DNA from: Paralteromonas sediminis
GTDB lineage: Bacteria; Pseudomonadota; Gammaproteobacteria; Enterobacterales; Alteromonadaceae
NCBI RefSeq assembly: GCF_003820355.1
Contig: NZ_RPOK01000001.1
Coordinates: 708,847-772,846 of the forward strand
Length of the DNA: 64,000 nucleotides
Direction of reading: 5' to 3'
Under the pieces are notes generated by a model. It did no database searches, was not told the DNA's origin, and saw only the letters and a list, made by a program, of their open reading frames with translations. The translations under genes and the position numbers were made by a program. Of this stretch, positions 10,665-20,518 are shown in pieces (the stretch's first letter is position 1; every line of letters begins with the position of its first letter).

Positions 10665-10899
10665 GGATCGGTCCAGTTGTGAGTTATATGCAAAAAAATT
10701 ATATGTATAGAACACTAACACATTTCTTGCCGTGGCCTCTATTCAATTTAGCTATTTTAAATAAGCGTTTTATAGCCAACTGTTGACAAAGGTTAGAAAA
10801 ATGTAAATGGGTCGATACATGATGAGTTTGGCTAATTCTTTACTTTGTATATAAGATAATAAAGAGGAATCGTTCCTTTGCGTGACTGGTGGTACCGGA

Positions 10900-13137
10900 A
10901 TGTCGAATAAAAACACGAAAAAAACTCGACAAATCAATGATTTATTGGGCGCTATTTGCCTTTTTTTCTGTCTGCTTAGTGGTCTCGGTAATGCGCTTGC
11001 TTCCAATCACAGTTATAGCATCATTCTTGTTAACTCATTCAATGAATCCGATTTTGAAGTTCGGTTAATGTACCGGCTTATGAATGGTATCGCTGATGAT
11101 GAGACGACAATGGTGTTAACCGTGCCGCCTTATTATGCTGATGTTGTTGCTAACCTTGGTGATGACGTTAAAAAAACAATGTTGGACAGTTTCACGTATC
11201 AGGTAGCCAGTCTTGTTCAAAATCAAGACGATGTTAGCTTCAAACGGATTATTGCCATTGGTCGCCATGCCAGCGTATTTATGGATCATAATCCAACGCT
11301 GCTACCTCAAGCTGAGCGCTTTTTTCTACATATAGACTGGGAGCCGAAAACCGGCCAGCGAGTCCCTTCTGATTACGATCCTGTTTTGTCATTTAGGCAG
11401 ATCACTCAAACCTTCCCAGATAAAACAGACATCAACTTTGTTTATGGATCCAGAGACCTGTCTGTTGACAAAGCACTGGTCCAGCATTTTCTGGACAATG
11501 CACCGGCTGGAATAAACGTGAATTACTACAACCCTATGGCTGAGCCAGAGGAAACACTCAAGGCACTTAAAATCAGTCAGCCCGGCACACCCATTATCTA
11601 CATTAATTACAAGTTTTTTGAACGAAATTGGGAGGATGTGCACACCTGGCTTGTACAGCAGACGACGCATCCAATTTTTACCATATTTTCACATAACGTA
11701 AACCGATATGCCGGCGGCGCTGTGGTGGTGCCTGAAAAGCTTGCTGATAAGGCTATAGATATTGCGAAAGGCGGCGAGGTGCCTTTACAAGAAAACACAG
11801 TCGTAAGCACACAGTACAACGCGCAGCAGTTATCAATGTGGGGGATTGATGAGTATTCACTCCCTTCTAATGCTGAGGTGGTCAATCGAAAGCCAGCTGT
11901 ATTTTCTTATGAGTCGGTATTGCTCATGGTCAGCATTTTTTTTGCAGTCATTGCCATGTTATCTGCCTATACAATTTTCAAAGTACGCTCGCATTCGAAG
12001 AAACTTGAACATGCGGTGGCTTTGGCCGACCAGGCCAATCAGGCGAAAAGTGACTTTTTAGCGAATATGAGCCACGAAGTCAGAACGCCGATGAATGGCG
12101 TGTTAGGCACGCTGCAGGTGCTTGAGCGGTCTGCTCTTGACTTCGAAAACCGCAAGCTTGTGGGAAAAGCAATATACTCTGCAACAACCCTACTGACAAT
12201 AATCAACGACATTCTCGACTATTCAAAAATTGAAGCCAATAAGCTGTCACTTGAAAAATACCCTTTTTCGCTTTTGGAAGTGATTGAGTCGGTTGTTTCT
12301 GATTTGTCAGGCAGTGCAGACAGCAAAGGAATTAGATTGACATCAGAGGTTGCAGAGGGCTTTTCTGACGGCTGGTTGGGGGACAGAGTGAGGATACGTC
12401 AGATTGTCTTAAACCTGGTGTCTAACGCGGTTAAATTTACGGAAAAGGGGGCGGTCACTATTGCGGTAGACTCGTGTGATGAGGACGCGTTTCAAGGGGT
12501 TGTGATACAGGTCGCCGATACGGGTATAGGGATGAGCGAGGACGCACAGGCGCGTATTGTTGAGCGTTTTGTGCAGGCGGATAGCTCAACAACTAGAAGG
12601 TTTGGCGGAACCGGGTTAGGTATGTCTATTACCCTGAATCTTGTTAGGTTGATGGAGGGGACGATTGATATAGATAGTACAGAGAATAAAGGCACCTGCA
12701 TCAAGGTGGCTTTGCCACTCGATAAAACGTCACTCGATACCAGTGAAGCCAGAGGCGAAGACGTTGATCCACCTAACTTAAGTGGCTGTAACATTCTGGT
12801 GGCAGAAGATAATGCCATAAACCAGGCCATTTTGGAGTCTATGTTAACACCAACCTGTGCCATCGTTGATTTCGTTGAGAATGGTAAGTTAGCGATTGAG
12901 GCCGTTGAGAAAAAACATTACAACCTTGTGCTGATGGACATACACATGCCTGAGATGGATGGCATTGAGGCGTTTAAGCTCATTAAGCAAAAACACCCCT
13001 CCCTTCCAATCATCGCCCTGACCGCAGAAATGATGGAAAAGGAAGTCGAGCGTTATCTCAAGCTGGGCTTCGAAGAACACATTGGCAAGCCACTTAATAT
13101 CAATACCCTTTATCAGTCGTTAGGCCGATATCAGTAA
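10900..13137 (+). CDS. hybrid sensor histidine kinase with periplasmic binding-type sensor
   Basis: A membrane hybrid kinase of about 745 residues. The N-terminus has a signal anchor and then a periplasmic region of about 300 residues resembling ABC_sub_bind-type sensors (repeated alpha/beta pattern, SIILVNSFNESDFEV at its start). One membrane helix (about 345-365) follows. The HisKA domain carries SHEVRTPMNG (His at codon 12073), followed by an HATPase with DTGIGMSED and GGTGLGMSI. A C-terminal receiver holds LMDIHMPEMDG, its phosphoacceptor Asp encoded at 12937. A GTG at 10882 is an alternative start; neither start has a strong ribosome site. No output domain or partner regulator is adjacent. 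The ligand is unknown. Confidence 0.85.
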   Translation: MSNKNTKKTRQINDLLGAICLFFCLLSGLGNALASNHSYSIILVNSFNESDFEVRLMYRLMNGIADDETTMVLTVPPYYADVVANLGDDVKKTMLDSFTYQVASLVQNQDDVSFKRIIAIGRHASVFMDHNPTLLPQAERFFLHIDWEPKTGQRVPSDYDPVLSFRQITQTFPDKTDINFVYGSRDLSVDKALVQHFLDNAPAGINVNYYNPMAEPEETLKALKISQPGTPIIYINYKFFERNWEDVHTWLVQQTTHPIFTIFSHNVNRYAGGAVVVPEKLADKAIDIAKGGEVPLQENTVVSTQYNAQQLSMWGIDEYSLPSNAEVVNRKPAVFSYESVLLMVSIFFAVIAMLSAYTIFKVRSHSKKLEHAVALADQANQAKSDFLANMSHEVRTPMNGVLGTLQVLERSALDFENRKLVGKAIYSATTLLTIINDILDYSKIEANKLSLEKYPFSLLEVIESVVSDLSGSADSKGIRLTSEVAEGFSDGWLGDRVRIRQIVLNLVSNAVKFTEKGAVTIAVDSCDEDAFQGVVIQVADTGIGMSEDAQARIVERFVQADSSTTRRFGGTGLGMSITLNLVRLMEGTIDIDSTENKGTCIKVALPLDKTSLDTSEARGEDVDPPNLSGCNILVAEDNAINQAILESMLTPTCAIVDFVENGKLAIEAVEKKHYNLVLMDIHMPEMDGIEAFKLIKQKHPSLPIIALTAEMMEKEVERYLKLGFEEHIGKPLNINTLYQSLGRYQ

Positions 13138-13221
13138 GGGCATAAGCTCTTTTTTGTATTGCAACTAATTGGCTTGCTGAACCAGTAACGGAAACCGGTC
13201 AAGGGGCGTCAGGAGCAAACG

Positions 13222-13917
13222 CTAAATCAAGCTCTCTCTGACTTTTCCACTAATGGCATGTAAATCACTGTCTTTGTCACCCACGAGCATCACACTGGCG
13301 CGTTGTGTACTGAAACCCTTACCGACATAGCGATCGTCTGAGAAGCGATAGGGCAGAGTAGCGTCAGCCTCGTGCGGCATAACAAAGAGGGAAACCGGTC
13401 CCTGTTCGGTATCAACGATAAGGTGTAAAGCTTTATAGTTATCCAATTGACAGTAATTGGCCACGTATACGTTGCCTATGTGTTGAGTTAGCTCCGCGCC
13501 CATAGATTCTAGCTTAGCATTCACCAATTCCAGTGAAACCGGACTCGCGGCAAACTGCATTTCAATTTCAGCATGGTCCATATGTGCAAGCGCGGCATGG
13601 CCCAAATCAATTTTAGAGGGCGTCCAAAGGGCAAACGTCAATCCAACTGCAAACGCGACAGAAGCCGCCATGGCAATGTGCCAGCGCGCCCGTTGTTTTT
13701 GCTGTGCGTGGTCTCTCAAGGCACTTTGCCAGATTAACTTATCGGCTAAATTATCAGGAACGGGAATGTTGGCTGCTGTCTTTAGCTGTTCATTGAGCGC
13801 GCGAGTCTCAGACAAAAACTGTTGCTTGTTCGGATCAGATTTGGCCGCCGAGCCAATGTCGTGGCTGGTGTCATCAGGGTTGGCGTACACACGCCGTCTA
13901 AATTCTAACTCATCCAT
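13222..13917 (-). CDS. DUF3379 protein, probable anti-sigma partner
   Basis: A single-pass membrane protein of 231 residues in the DUF3379 family. The N-terminal region (about 1-80, starting MDELEFRRRVYANPDD) is soluble and precedes a membrane helix at about 88-105. A periplasmic C-terminal half of about 120 residues includes LVNAKLESMGAEL. The ATG lies inside the end of the sigma-factor gene (8-base overlap), so the two are translationally coupled. DUF3379 genes commonly sit behind ECF sigma genes; an anti-sigma role is inferred from this layout and topology. Confidence 0.75.
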   Translation of the reverse strand: MDELEFRRRVYANPDDTSHDIGSAAKSDPNKQQFLSETRALNEQLKTAANIPVPDNLADKLIWQSALRDHAQQKQRARWHIAMAASVAFAVGLTFALWTPSKIDLGHAALAHMDHAEIEMQFAASPVSLELVNAKLESMGAELTQHIGNVYVANYCQLDNYKALHLIVDTEQGPVSLFVMPHEADATLPYRFSDDRYVGKGFSTQRASVMLVGDKDSDLHAISGKVRESLI

Positions 13918-14464
13918 TCATCTGCCCTCGTACTGCTGGTTTCTCTAATGCGTCCTTTAACTGGCTCCTTGCTCTAAATAATCGGGTATTCACTGTATTT
14001 TTATTCAATGAGAGTTGTTCTGCGATTTCTTCACCACTGTAACCAAAAATTATTTGCAACATGAGTGGCTCGCGATATTCCAGTTCAAGATTGGCCATGT
14101 GGCGCTGCACTTCTTCTTGCATATATGTCTGTTCCAGCGTTGCTGCCGAATCTTCCACATGCACGTCATCAATATCGACAAGGTCAAACTGCTTGCGCTC
14201 AAAGCGCCGTGCGTTTTCCCGGCGTAAAATCGTAATAAGCCAGGATTTGGCCGCTTTTTCATCATTGAGTGAATCCAATGACTTCCAGGCCCGCAAAAAG
14301 GTTTCTTGTACGACGTCTTCGGCAATGGCTTTATTACCAATTAGCCAATAGGCGTATCGGTAAATATCCGCATGAAGTGCCCTAACGAGGGCTTCGTAAC
14401 GCTGTTGTTTTTTCATCATGTCAGTTAAGACCGATGGGTCAGCGTTTTGCTTTCGTTTAAACAT
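13910..14464 (-). CDS. ECF-type RNA polymerase sigma factor
   Basis: A 184-residue sigma-70 family protein with region 2 (DIYRYAYWLIGNKAIAEDVVQETFLRAW) and region 4 (LMLQIIFGYSGEEIAEQLSLNKNTVNTRLFRARSQLK) and no regions 1 or 3. It is therefore of the extracytoplasmic-function type. The ATG at 14464 has only a weak purine-rich site upstream. It is followed and overlapped by the DUF3379 gene, its likely membrane anti-sigma. What it senses and controls cannot be seen here. Confidence 0.88.
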   Translation of the reverse strand: MFKRKQNADPSVLTDMMKKQQRYEALVRALHADIYRYAYWLIGNKAIAEDVVQETFLRAWKSLDSLNDEKAAKSWLITILRRENARRFERKQFDLVDIDDVHVEDSAATLEQTYMQEEVQRHMANLELEYREPLMLQIIFGYSGEEIAEQLSLNKNTVNTRLFRARSQLKDALEKPAVRGQMNG

Positions 14465-14526
14465 ACATTTTTTTTCAGGCTTCCTTAATTATCAACCGTA
14501 ACCGGAAGCCGTTCGAGATGCAATCG

Positions 14527-16224
14527 CTAGGCGGCAGGATAGAGAGACGGCAGGGTACCATCTTCTTGCGTAGTGCGCGTAGCTAACTTTTTCTCCAGTG
14601 TCGTGATGGCTTGTGCAAAATTATCGGGTGTCCATGTGCTGGTCGATGGAGAAAACTTACTCGCAGTAAGCGCCGCATAATGCATTTTGATTTCATGCGC
14701 TTCAGGATGCGCGAGGGCATCATGTAAAGAGCTAAAACTTTGACCGAGCGTGTCGTTTAGCCACTGCCATAGCAAAGGTTGAAGTTGTGCTGTGTCGGCC
14801 TGCTTCAACGCAGCGAGTAACGCTTTTTTATCTGCCCGTTGCGTTTGATTACGTCGCTGCTTTACCGGTGCCTGCTGTGGGGCAGTACGTCCTGTCCACC
14901 ACGCTGCCAGTGTGATCAGCCACAGTAGCGCAAACACACCACTAAGTACCTGCCAAATCAAGATAGACGGTGACGCTTGAGAGGTGTCTACCAATGGCTG
15001 GGTTTCTTCTGGTTCAGGCAATGAAGGTGAAAGAGTGGTTACGGGCGCTGCCTGCGAAGTTTGCAAGCCAACCGCTGGATTAACTTGCACCGTCTTCGCC
15101 GGGATACTGGCGACTTCTATTTGTTGGGTCTCTACATTAAACCAAGGCACCTCAACACCGGGTAATACCATGCTACCTTCTTGGGTAGGAATAATCGCTG
15201 TCGACTCAATGCGCTGTGCCAAAATTCGGCCTTCTTGCTGCGCTGACTTTGTTTCAGCCTGGTCTTGATAGGTTTTTACCGATGGAGGGTAGATTTGCGG
15301 AATCTCAGGCAACTGCTCTTCGGTCTGGCCCTCGACGGTTAGCGTGAGTGTACGGGTAATCGGCTCACCGACGACAAATTCCTTATTATCCGGCCAGGAT
15401 TCTGTTATCTCCACGTATTTACTCGGAAGCCATGCACCATCGATCGAGGATGGAATGGGTTTAACATCTAGTGTTAGCAATGGCCCGCGACGGGTAATGT
15501 TCCGGGTGCGATTAAAAAAGCCAAAGCTCTGCCTTGTGTTGGTCGCCAATACCTCCCCACTGAAAATTGGAGCTTGAATGGTAAACTGGCCAGATTGTTC
15601 CGGTATGAGAACGAACGTGCGTTCGATAATTTGAAAGCGCTTTCCGTTAACTATATCGCTATATTGTTTATCATCTCCAACCTGCTCGATGCGGCCGTTT
15701 TCCATTTCAGGTGACTGCAGGCTGCCCCGTTCAATATTTGTCGCCATATAGAGCTTCACAGTGTAGGTTACGTGCTGTTGGACATAAACACGGTTACGAT
15801 CAAGTTCGGCGGTGACAAAGAAGTCTCTTTGTTCCTGAGTGCTCGTTGTGGGAACAGGTAGCACCCTGATATCTATTGGCTGGGTGCGTTCTCCCATGAT
15901 CTCAATAGAGGGGATTGTAAAAGTGCCTTCTTGCTTTGGGAACAAAATCGTTCGCCACGTAGTAGTGCGCGTGGTGTCAAAATTGATCATCTGTGTTTGA
16001 CTGCTCACTGAGGTGTTGCCAACTACAAAATCTTTGAGCAGGCTATCACTTTGAAACGCTTCTCTGTCTACGTCGCCTGTTGCTTTGACAATCAGCGTAA
16101 TGGCTTCATCCAGTAAAACGGGGTTTTTGTCGACGGTTGCGGTCACCTCTAATGCTATGACACGCGACGTGAAAAGCAGGCATAAAACTAACCCAATTAA
16201 GCCATTAAAATACGTTCTCACCAT
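14527..16224 (-). CDS. batD: BatD-family protein (oxygen-tolerance operon)
   Basis: An exported membrane protein of 565 residues with a signal peptide at about 1-25 (cleavage near SRVIALEV). Repeated beta-rich BatD domains fill the periplasmic part. One membrane helix lies at about 425-445 (ILIWQVLSGVFALLWLITL), followed by a basic cytoplasmic tail. The ATG overlaps the end of the batB/C gene by seven bases. In Bacteroides and Leptospira, Bat proteins are linked to aerotolerance or stress; the biochemical role is not established. It is the last gene of the moxR-led operon. Confidence 0.82.
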   Translation of the reverse strand: MVRTYFNGLIGLVLCLLFTSRVIALEVTATVDKNPVLLDEAITLIVKATGDVDREAFQSDSLLKDFVVGNTSVSSQTQMINFDTTRTTTWRTILFPKQEGTFTIPSIEIMGERTQPIDIRVLPVPTTSTQEQRDFFVTAELDRNRVYVQQHVTYTVKLYMATNIERGSLQSPEMENGRIEQVGDDKQYSDIVNGKRFQIIERTFVLIPEQSGQFTIQAPIFSGEVLATNTRQSFGFFNRTRNITRRGPLLTLDVKPIPSSIDGAWLPSKYVEITESWPDNKEFVVGEPITRTLTLTVEGQTEEQLPEIPQIYPPSVKTYQDQAETKSAQQEGRILAQRIESTAIIPTQEGSMVLPGVEVPWFNVETQQIEVASIPAKTVQVNPAVGLQTSQAAPVTTLSPSLPEPEETQPLVDTSQASPSILIWQVLSGVFALLWLITLAAWWTGRTAPQQAPVKQRRNQTQRADKKALLAALKQADTAQLQPLLWQWLNDTLGQSFSSLHDALAHPEAHEIKMHYAALTASKFSPSTSTWTPDNFAQAITTLEKKLATRTTQEDGTLPSLYPAA

Positions 16225-18074
16225 GTTTTCTCCCGACTGGCTGGCATTCGCTGACGATTTCTCTGCTGTGCTTCTAATAGCATCTTTCGCTGTAGCAAAA
16301 AGGCTGGATCATTCGGTATTCGCCTGAGCAGGGCGTCCATTTGCTGCTGTTTTTCCCGCTCTTCATCAGTCATTTCAGCGTCAACCTGTTGCATAGACTG
16401 CTCCTCTTCCCCTCCTTGCTCAGGCTGCGCCTGCTCAGCTGTGTCTTGTTCCGTCTGTTCCTGCGACTGTTCTTCGCCTTGTTCATTCTCTTGCTGAGAC
16501 TGAGCTTGTTGCTCTGCATCCTGCTGCTGTTGTTGATTCTGCCCACTTTGCTGTTGGCTATCTTGCTGTTGCTGACCGCTTTGTTGTTGATTGTCCTGTT
16601 GCTCAGACTCGCCGCTTTCTGACTGTTGTTGCTGATCACTTTGCTGGGAGTCATCTTGCTGCTGGTTTTGGCCGTCCTGCGATTGCTGCTCTTGTTGTTG
16701 TTTCAGCTGTTCCAGTAATTTTTTATTTTCTTCAGCCTGAGGGAAGTCTGGTTGACGGCGCAGGGCTTCTTCGTAGGCCTCTATGGCTTCTTGAAGTTGT
16801 TGCATCTGTGCCAGTGTATTTCCCCGGTTATACCAACTCTGGGCTGAGTCCGACTGTGAAAAAGCCTCAAGTGCAGCCTCGTACTCTCCTTCTTTGTATA
16901 GGGCTGAACCTCTCCACATGCTGTCTTCAAACGTGTTAGCCGCATCGGCATATTGCTCTTTTTTGTAGGCGTCCAAGCCTTGCTGATCGGCATTTTTAAA
17001 CCAGTTTCTCCAGCTCGATTCTGCAATAGCGGGTGATGGGGTAAGTGTGGGTAACAATAGACCAAGCAACACCACGGCTAACATGCCTTTTCTAAACAGG
17101 TAGAGAACTAGCGGTAGCATGACTACCACCAGATAAGGGCCCAGTTCAAACCACTGATCACCGGCTAATAGCATGCTTTCTTCCGGGCTTTTTTCTACGT
17201 CTTGAAGGCGTTTTTCCGCGATAAGCTGTTGAATATCTGAATCATCAGCGCTAATTGTGGTAGCAATGCCCCCAGTTTGTTTGGCCAAAGGCAATAAACG
17301 GCTGGTGCTTAGTCGTGGAATAACGATATTGCCTCTTGGATCTTTGAGTAATTCTCCAGAAATTTGCTTGATAGGCGCGCCTTGCTCGGTGCCTACGGCA
17401 AGAATGTTCACTGTAAGTTGTGTTGAAGATAACCAGGTTCTTATTTCTGCCACGTCAGCAGGCTCTATGCCATCGGTTATCCAATAGACGGCACCATTAG
17501 GATAGCCGGCTTGTGTCAGTAACTCCGATGCCTGCATTAATCCACTTAGCGCATCGCTACCTGCTGACGGCATAATTTCCGGTCGAAGACTGGGAAGCAA
17601 AGTTTCTAAGGTGGCAATGTCTTCTGTGAGTGGACTGATGACAAAAGCATCACCTGCATAGGCGACTAGCCCAATTTCGCCTTCATTCACCGCTTGTACC
17701 AAGTCAATGGCTTTAAACTTGGCGCGAGTGAGTCTGTCTGGGGTGATATCAGTTGCACGCATAGACAACGACATATCCATTACAACAACATGGCCCTGAT
17801 TTACACTAAAAACAGGTTGCGGTAAACGCTCAAAAGTAGGTCCTGCACCCGCGGTGATACCCAGTAAACCAGCGAGCGCGGTAGCAATAACAAGGGCATT
17901 TTTATGTGCGAGTTTAGTTGCTGCGGGCAGCATAATATTCATTAAATGGGGGGCGATTACATGCTGCCAGCCAGATTCCTGTCTGGCATATTTAGTCATG
18001 GCCCATATAAGAATGGCTAAAGGGAAGAGTAACCAGAACCATTCAGGGCGTAAAAAGTGAAAGTCGCTCCACAT
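16218..18074 (-). CDS. BatB/BatC fusion: VWA domain, TPR repeats and Gln-rich tail
   Basis: A 618-residue membrane protein joining what are two genes in some bacteria. The N-terminal half has two membrane helices and a von Willebrand A domain with an intact metal site (DMSLSMR, residues about 95-101). A further hydrophobic pair lies at about 305-340. The C-terminal part has TPR repeats (about 380-450: 'SWYNRGNTLAQMQQLQEAIEAYEEAL'-like, seen as short helical pairs). A low-complexity stretch of about 110 residues, mostly Q, S, E and D, follows (about 455-570). The tail is charged. It starts one base after the batA gene ends. The VWA face probably holds protein partners in the periplasm. Confidence 0.85.
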   Translation of the reverse strand: MWSDFHFLRPEWFWLLFPLAILIWAMTKYARQESGWQHVIAPHLMNIMLPAATKLAHKNALVIATALAGLLGITAGAGPTFERLPQPVFSVNQGHVVVMDMSLSMRATDITPDRLTRAKFKAIDLVQAVNEGEIGLVAYAGDAFVISPLTEDIATLETLLPSLRPEIMPSAGSDALSGLMQASELLTQAGYPNGAVYWITDGIEPADVAEIRTWLSSTQLTVNILAVGTEQGAPIKQISGELLKDPRGNIVIPRLSTSRLLPLAKQTGGIATTISADDSDIQQLIAEKRLQDVEKSPEESMLLAGDQWFELGPYLVVVMLPLVLYLFRKGMLAVVLLGLLLPTLTPSPAIAESSWRNWFKNADQQGLDAYKKEQYADAANTFEDSMWRGSALYKEGEYEAALEAFSQSDSAQSWYNRGNTLAQMQQLQEAIEAYEEALRRQPDFPQAEENKKLLEQLKQQQEQQSQDGQNQQQDDSQQSDQQQQSESGESEQQDNQQQSGQQQQDSQQQSGQNQQQQQDAEQQAQSQQENEQGEEQSQEQTEQDTAEQAQPEQGGEEEQSMQQVDAEMTDEEREKQQQMDALLRRIPNDPAFLLQRKMLLEAQQRNRQRMPASREKTW

Positions 18075-18075
18075 G

Positions 18076-19062
18076 TTAATTTCCTCGACGCCAGTGCAGT
18101 TGAGTCAGGCCGGTCAGCAGCAAACACCCCAGCGCAGCTAATAACGGATACATATACAAACTGCGTTGAGGCCTGAAGGTCTGACCGCTCCCTTCAACCG
18201 GCTCTAATTCATCCAAAAGGGCATAGATTTGTTCTAATTCTTGAGTATCTCTCGCCCTGAAATATTGCCCACCTGTGCTTTCCGCTAAATCCGTCAACAG
18301 GCCTTCATCTAAATCTCTTGATGGATTAACCCGTCGGCTTCCGAACAAGCCATCAACCTGCATGGCATCAGCGCCTACCCCTATGGTATAGATTTTCACG
18401 TCGCGTTCTACAGCCAGTATTTTGGCGTCCAAAGGCTGAATATTACCTGCTGTGTTTTGTCCGTCGGTGAGCAAAACCAGTACGTTGTTAGAATCACCTT
18501 TTTCTTCAAAACGTTTCACTGCTAGGCCAATGGCATCGCCAATTGCTGTCTTTTCACCGACTAAGCCGATGACAGATTCATCGAGTAATGTTGATACCGT
18601 TTTTCTGTCGTAGGTCATAGGCGCCTGCAAATAAGCGGTATCGGCAAATAAAATCAGCCCAAGGCGGTCGCCGGTTCTACGTTCGATAAAATCAGTGAGT
18701 ACCGATTTGACCATGGTCAGACGATTCGCGGGACGGCCATTCACCGTCATATCTTCAATTTGCATACTGCCGGATAAATCGACCGCTATCATCATTTCAC
18801 GTCCCTCATTGGGCAGAGTGATGGGATCATCCAGCCACTGAGGACGTGCTGCCGCTAATAATAAGCCTATCCAGGTTAGCCACAATAAAATCAAACTCAA
18901 CGTTTTCGGGCTTTCAGGGTTCAGATTGCTGGCGTTTAATGAACGCACACTAAAGGGCACGGTTAATGCCAGCTGCTGTGTTTTTTTTCGGGGGGTCAGC
19001 AAGCGAAAAAGAAAAGGCAAAGGGAGCAAACACAGCCACCACCATTGATTAAATTCAAACAA
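18076..19062 (-). CDS. batA: BatA-like von Willebrand factor A protein
   Basis: A 328-residue protein with membrane helices near the N-terminus (about 8-20 and 55-75) and C-terminus (about 305-322). Between them is a VWA domain with a complete metal-ion site: DLSGSM (about residue 95) and LTDGQN. The Arg- and Lys-rich start (RLLTPRKKTQQ) between the first two helices is typical of BatA/BatB. The start overlaps the preceding DUF4381 gene by eight bases. It presumably works with the BatB/C and MoxR proteins of the same operon. Confidence 0.88.
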   Translation of the reverse strand: MFEFNQWWWLCLLPLPFLFRLLTPRKKTQQLALTVPFSVRSLNASNLNPESPKTLSLILLWLTWIGLLLAAARPQWLDDPITLPNEGREMMIAVDLSGSMQIEDMTVNGRPANRLTMVKSVLTDFIERRTGDRLGLILFADTAYLQAPMTYDRKTVSTLLDESVIGLVGEKTAIGDAIGLAVKRFEEKGDSNNVLVLLTDGQNTAGNIQPLDAKILAVERDVKIYTIGVGADAMQVDGLFGSRRVNPSRDLDEGLLTDLAESTGGQYFRARDTQELEQIYALLDELEPVEGSGQTFRPQRSLYMYPLLAALGCLLLTGLTQLHWRRGN

Positions 19063-19549
19063 GCGCTTTCTCCTTATTTGAATACGCCTGAACCCGTTTT
19101 ACATTGACATGTGACAACCAGTATTCGGCTATTTGTTTAGCATCAAGCGTTGATTCTTCAGCGATGTAGTGCGCGAGCGCTAGCTCTCCCAACTGTGACT
19201 TTACAGTTTCGCTCTGCTTGGATGGTTTTAATGTATCCATGAGAAAGTCGGCCCATTGTTCTCCATGCAAGCTGGTTACGCCCTGTGACCGGGCGTATAC
19301 CATAGCAACCCGTTTTAGGAGCGCATTGCATGCTTGTGCGTTGCCGCTATCACCCGGCGATAACTCTGCCAAGGCGCTAAGCGCACGCTTGCGAGCTCGG
19401 TGGCGCCTCACATAACGAATCAGGCTAATGACGGCTATTGTAACGGTTAATACAACAAGCACGGCAAGCACCCACCACCCCCATGCCAGTGGCCATATGC
19501 TGACTTCTGTTGGGGTGGCGATATCATTTAATTGCGCTAACGGATTCAC
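19055..19549 (-). CDS. DUF4381 domain-containing membrane protein
   Basis: A 164-residue protein with one strong N-terminal membrane helix (about 24-46, rich in W, V and L) followed by a basic RRHRARKR stretch. A cytoplasmic helical domain comes next. The start MNPLAQLNDIATP and the position between DUF58 and batA genes match the DUF4381 family. Its ATG overlaps the DUF58 stop by four bases. No enzymatic motif is seen; it may tether the complex to the membrane. Confidence 0.8.
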   Translation of the reverse strand: MNPLAQLNDIATPTEVSIWPLAWGWWVLAVLVVLTVTIAVISLIRYVRRHRARKRALSALAELSPGDSGNAQACNALLKRVAMVYARSQGVTSLHGEQWADFLMDTLKPSKQSETVKSQLGELALAHYIAEESTLDAKQIAEYWLSHVNVKRVQAYSNKEKALV

Positions 19550-20511
19550 ACCTTTCCTCCGCGCATTGCAATAAGTTGATCAGTCAAAGGTAGGCCTGCG
19601 CTTAAGCGCATTACACCGGCCACATTGGGTGACAGCACAGCCTGTAATCTCGCGTTGTAGTCAGCCCGCTGTTGGGCGTATTGTTTGGTCACTGATTTAT
19701 CTGACAGGTTGAGTGCCTGTTTCTGCTCACCGTCAAACAAGGTCACGGTGCCGGCCGCTGTTTCTGTGGGTAGCGCAACTTCCAATGGATCACTGATGTG
19801 AACCGCCTGAACCTCGCAATGGCGACGCAACTCGCCAATATGCTGGATAGCAGCGTCAGTCAATGCCGTAAAGTCTGAAATCAAATACACCAAGCTACCC
19901 GGTTTAGCCAGTCTCCTCAATCGCATACACGCTTGTTCGAAACTGACAGCTAATTGGTCCTGTGTCGATGTTTGCTGTGGTTTGTCGTGCATAGTCACTA
20001 AGCCGTGAGTAAGAGAAAGCACGGCCCGTTTGCGCGATTTGGGTTTTATCTCCTGATGCGCGTGATTGTCAAACAATAGCGCACCTACTTTGTCGCCGCG
20101 CTTTACACCTGCCCATGCGATAAGGCTCGACAGATGAGCGGCTTGCACAGACTTTAGTACCCATTGTGTACCAAAGCGCATGCTTGAACGAAAATCACAA
20201 AAAACAAATACAGGTCGTTCCCGCTCCTCGCGATACACTTTAGTGTGGGTTTTGCCGGTTCGCGCAGTCACTCGCCAGTCTATTGCACGAATATCATCAC
20301 CAGCTTGGTAGTGCCGCGCTTCGTCAAACTCCATTCCCCGGCCTTTCACCTTTGACAGGTAACCACCAGATAGCTGTGCACGAACCTGCTTTTTAGGTTT
20401 CAGATCAAGCAAATGTGCATACGACTGATACATCAGCAATTCTTGCGTACTGAGTGTGTAGCCATTGGCACCGAAGGTATCTAACGACGCGGTCATAGTT
20501 GATACTGTCAT
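19546..20511 (-). CDS. DUF58 domain-containing protein
   Basis: A soluble protein of 321 residues in the DUF58 family, which folds like a von Willebrand A domain. The family motif GRGMEFDEARHYQAGDDIRAIDWRVTART is present in pieces: FDEARHYQAGDDIRAIDWR at about 60-78. It follows the moxR gene by seven bases and overlaps DUF4381. An in-frame ATG at 20496 is an alternative start. DUF58/MoxR pairs are thought to act as chaperone-like partners; the client here is unknown. Confidence 0.85.
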   Translation of the reverse strand: MTVSTMTASLDTFGANGYTLSTQELLMYQSYAHLLDLKPKKQVRAQLSGGYLSKVKGRGMEFDEARHYQAGDDIRAIDWRVTARTGKTHTKVYREERERPVFVFCDFRSSMRFGTQWVLKSVQAAHLSSLIAWAGVKRGDKVGALLFDNHAHQEIKPKSRKRAVLSLTHGLVTMHDKPQQTSTQDQLAVSFEQACMRLRRLAKPGSLVYLISDFTALTDAAIQHIGELRRHCEVQAVHISDPLEVALPTETAAGTVTLFDGEQKQALNLSDKSVTKQYAQQRADYNARLQAVLSPNVAGVMRLSAGLPLTDQLIAMRGGKV

Positions 20512-20518
20512 AGACGTC

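Noticed and set aside
16341-16622. Leu-rich plus-strand frame
   Set aside because: It is the antisense of the Gln-rich linker of the BatB/C gene; CAG/CAA-type codons read as Leu on the other strand.
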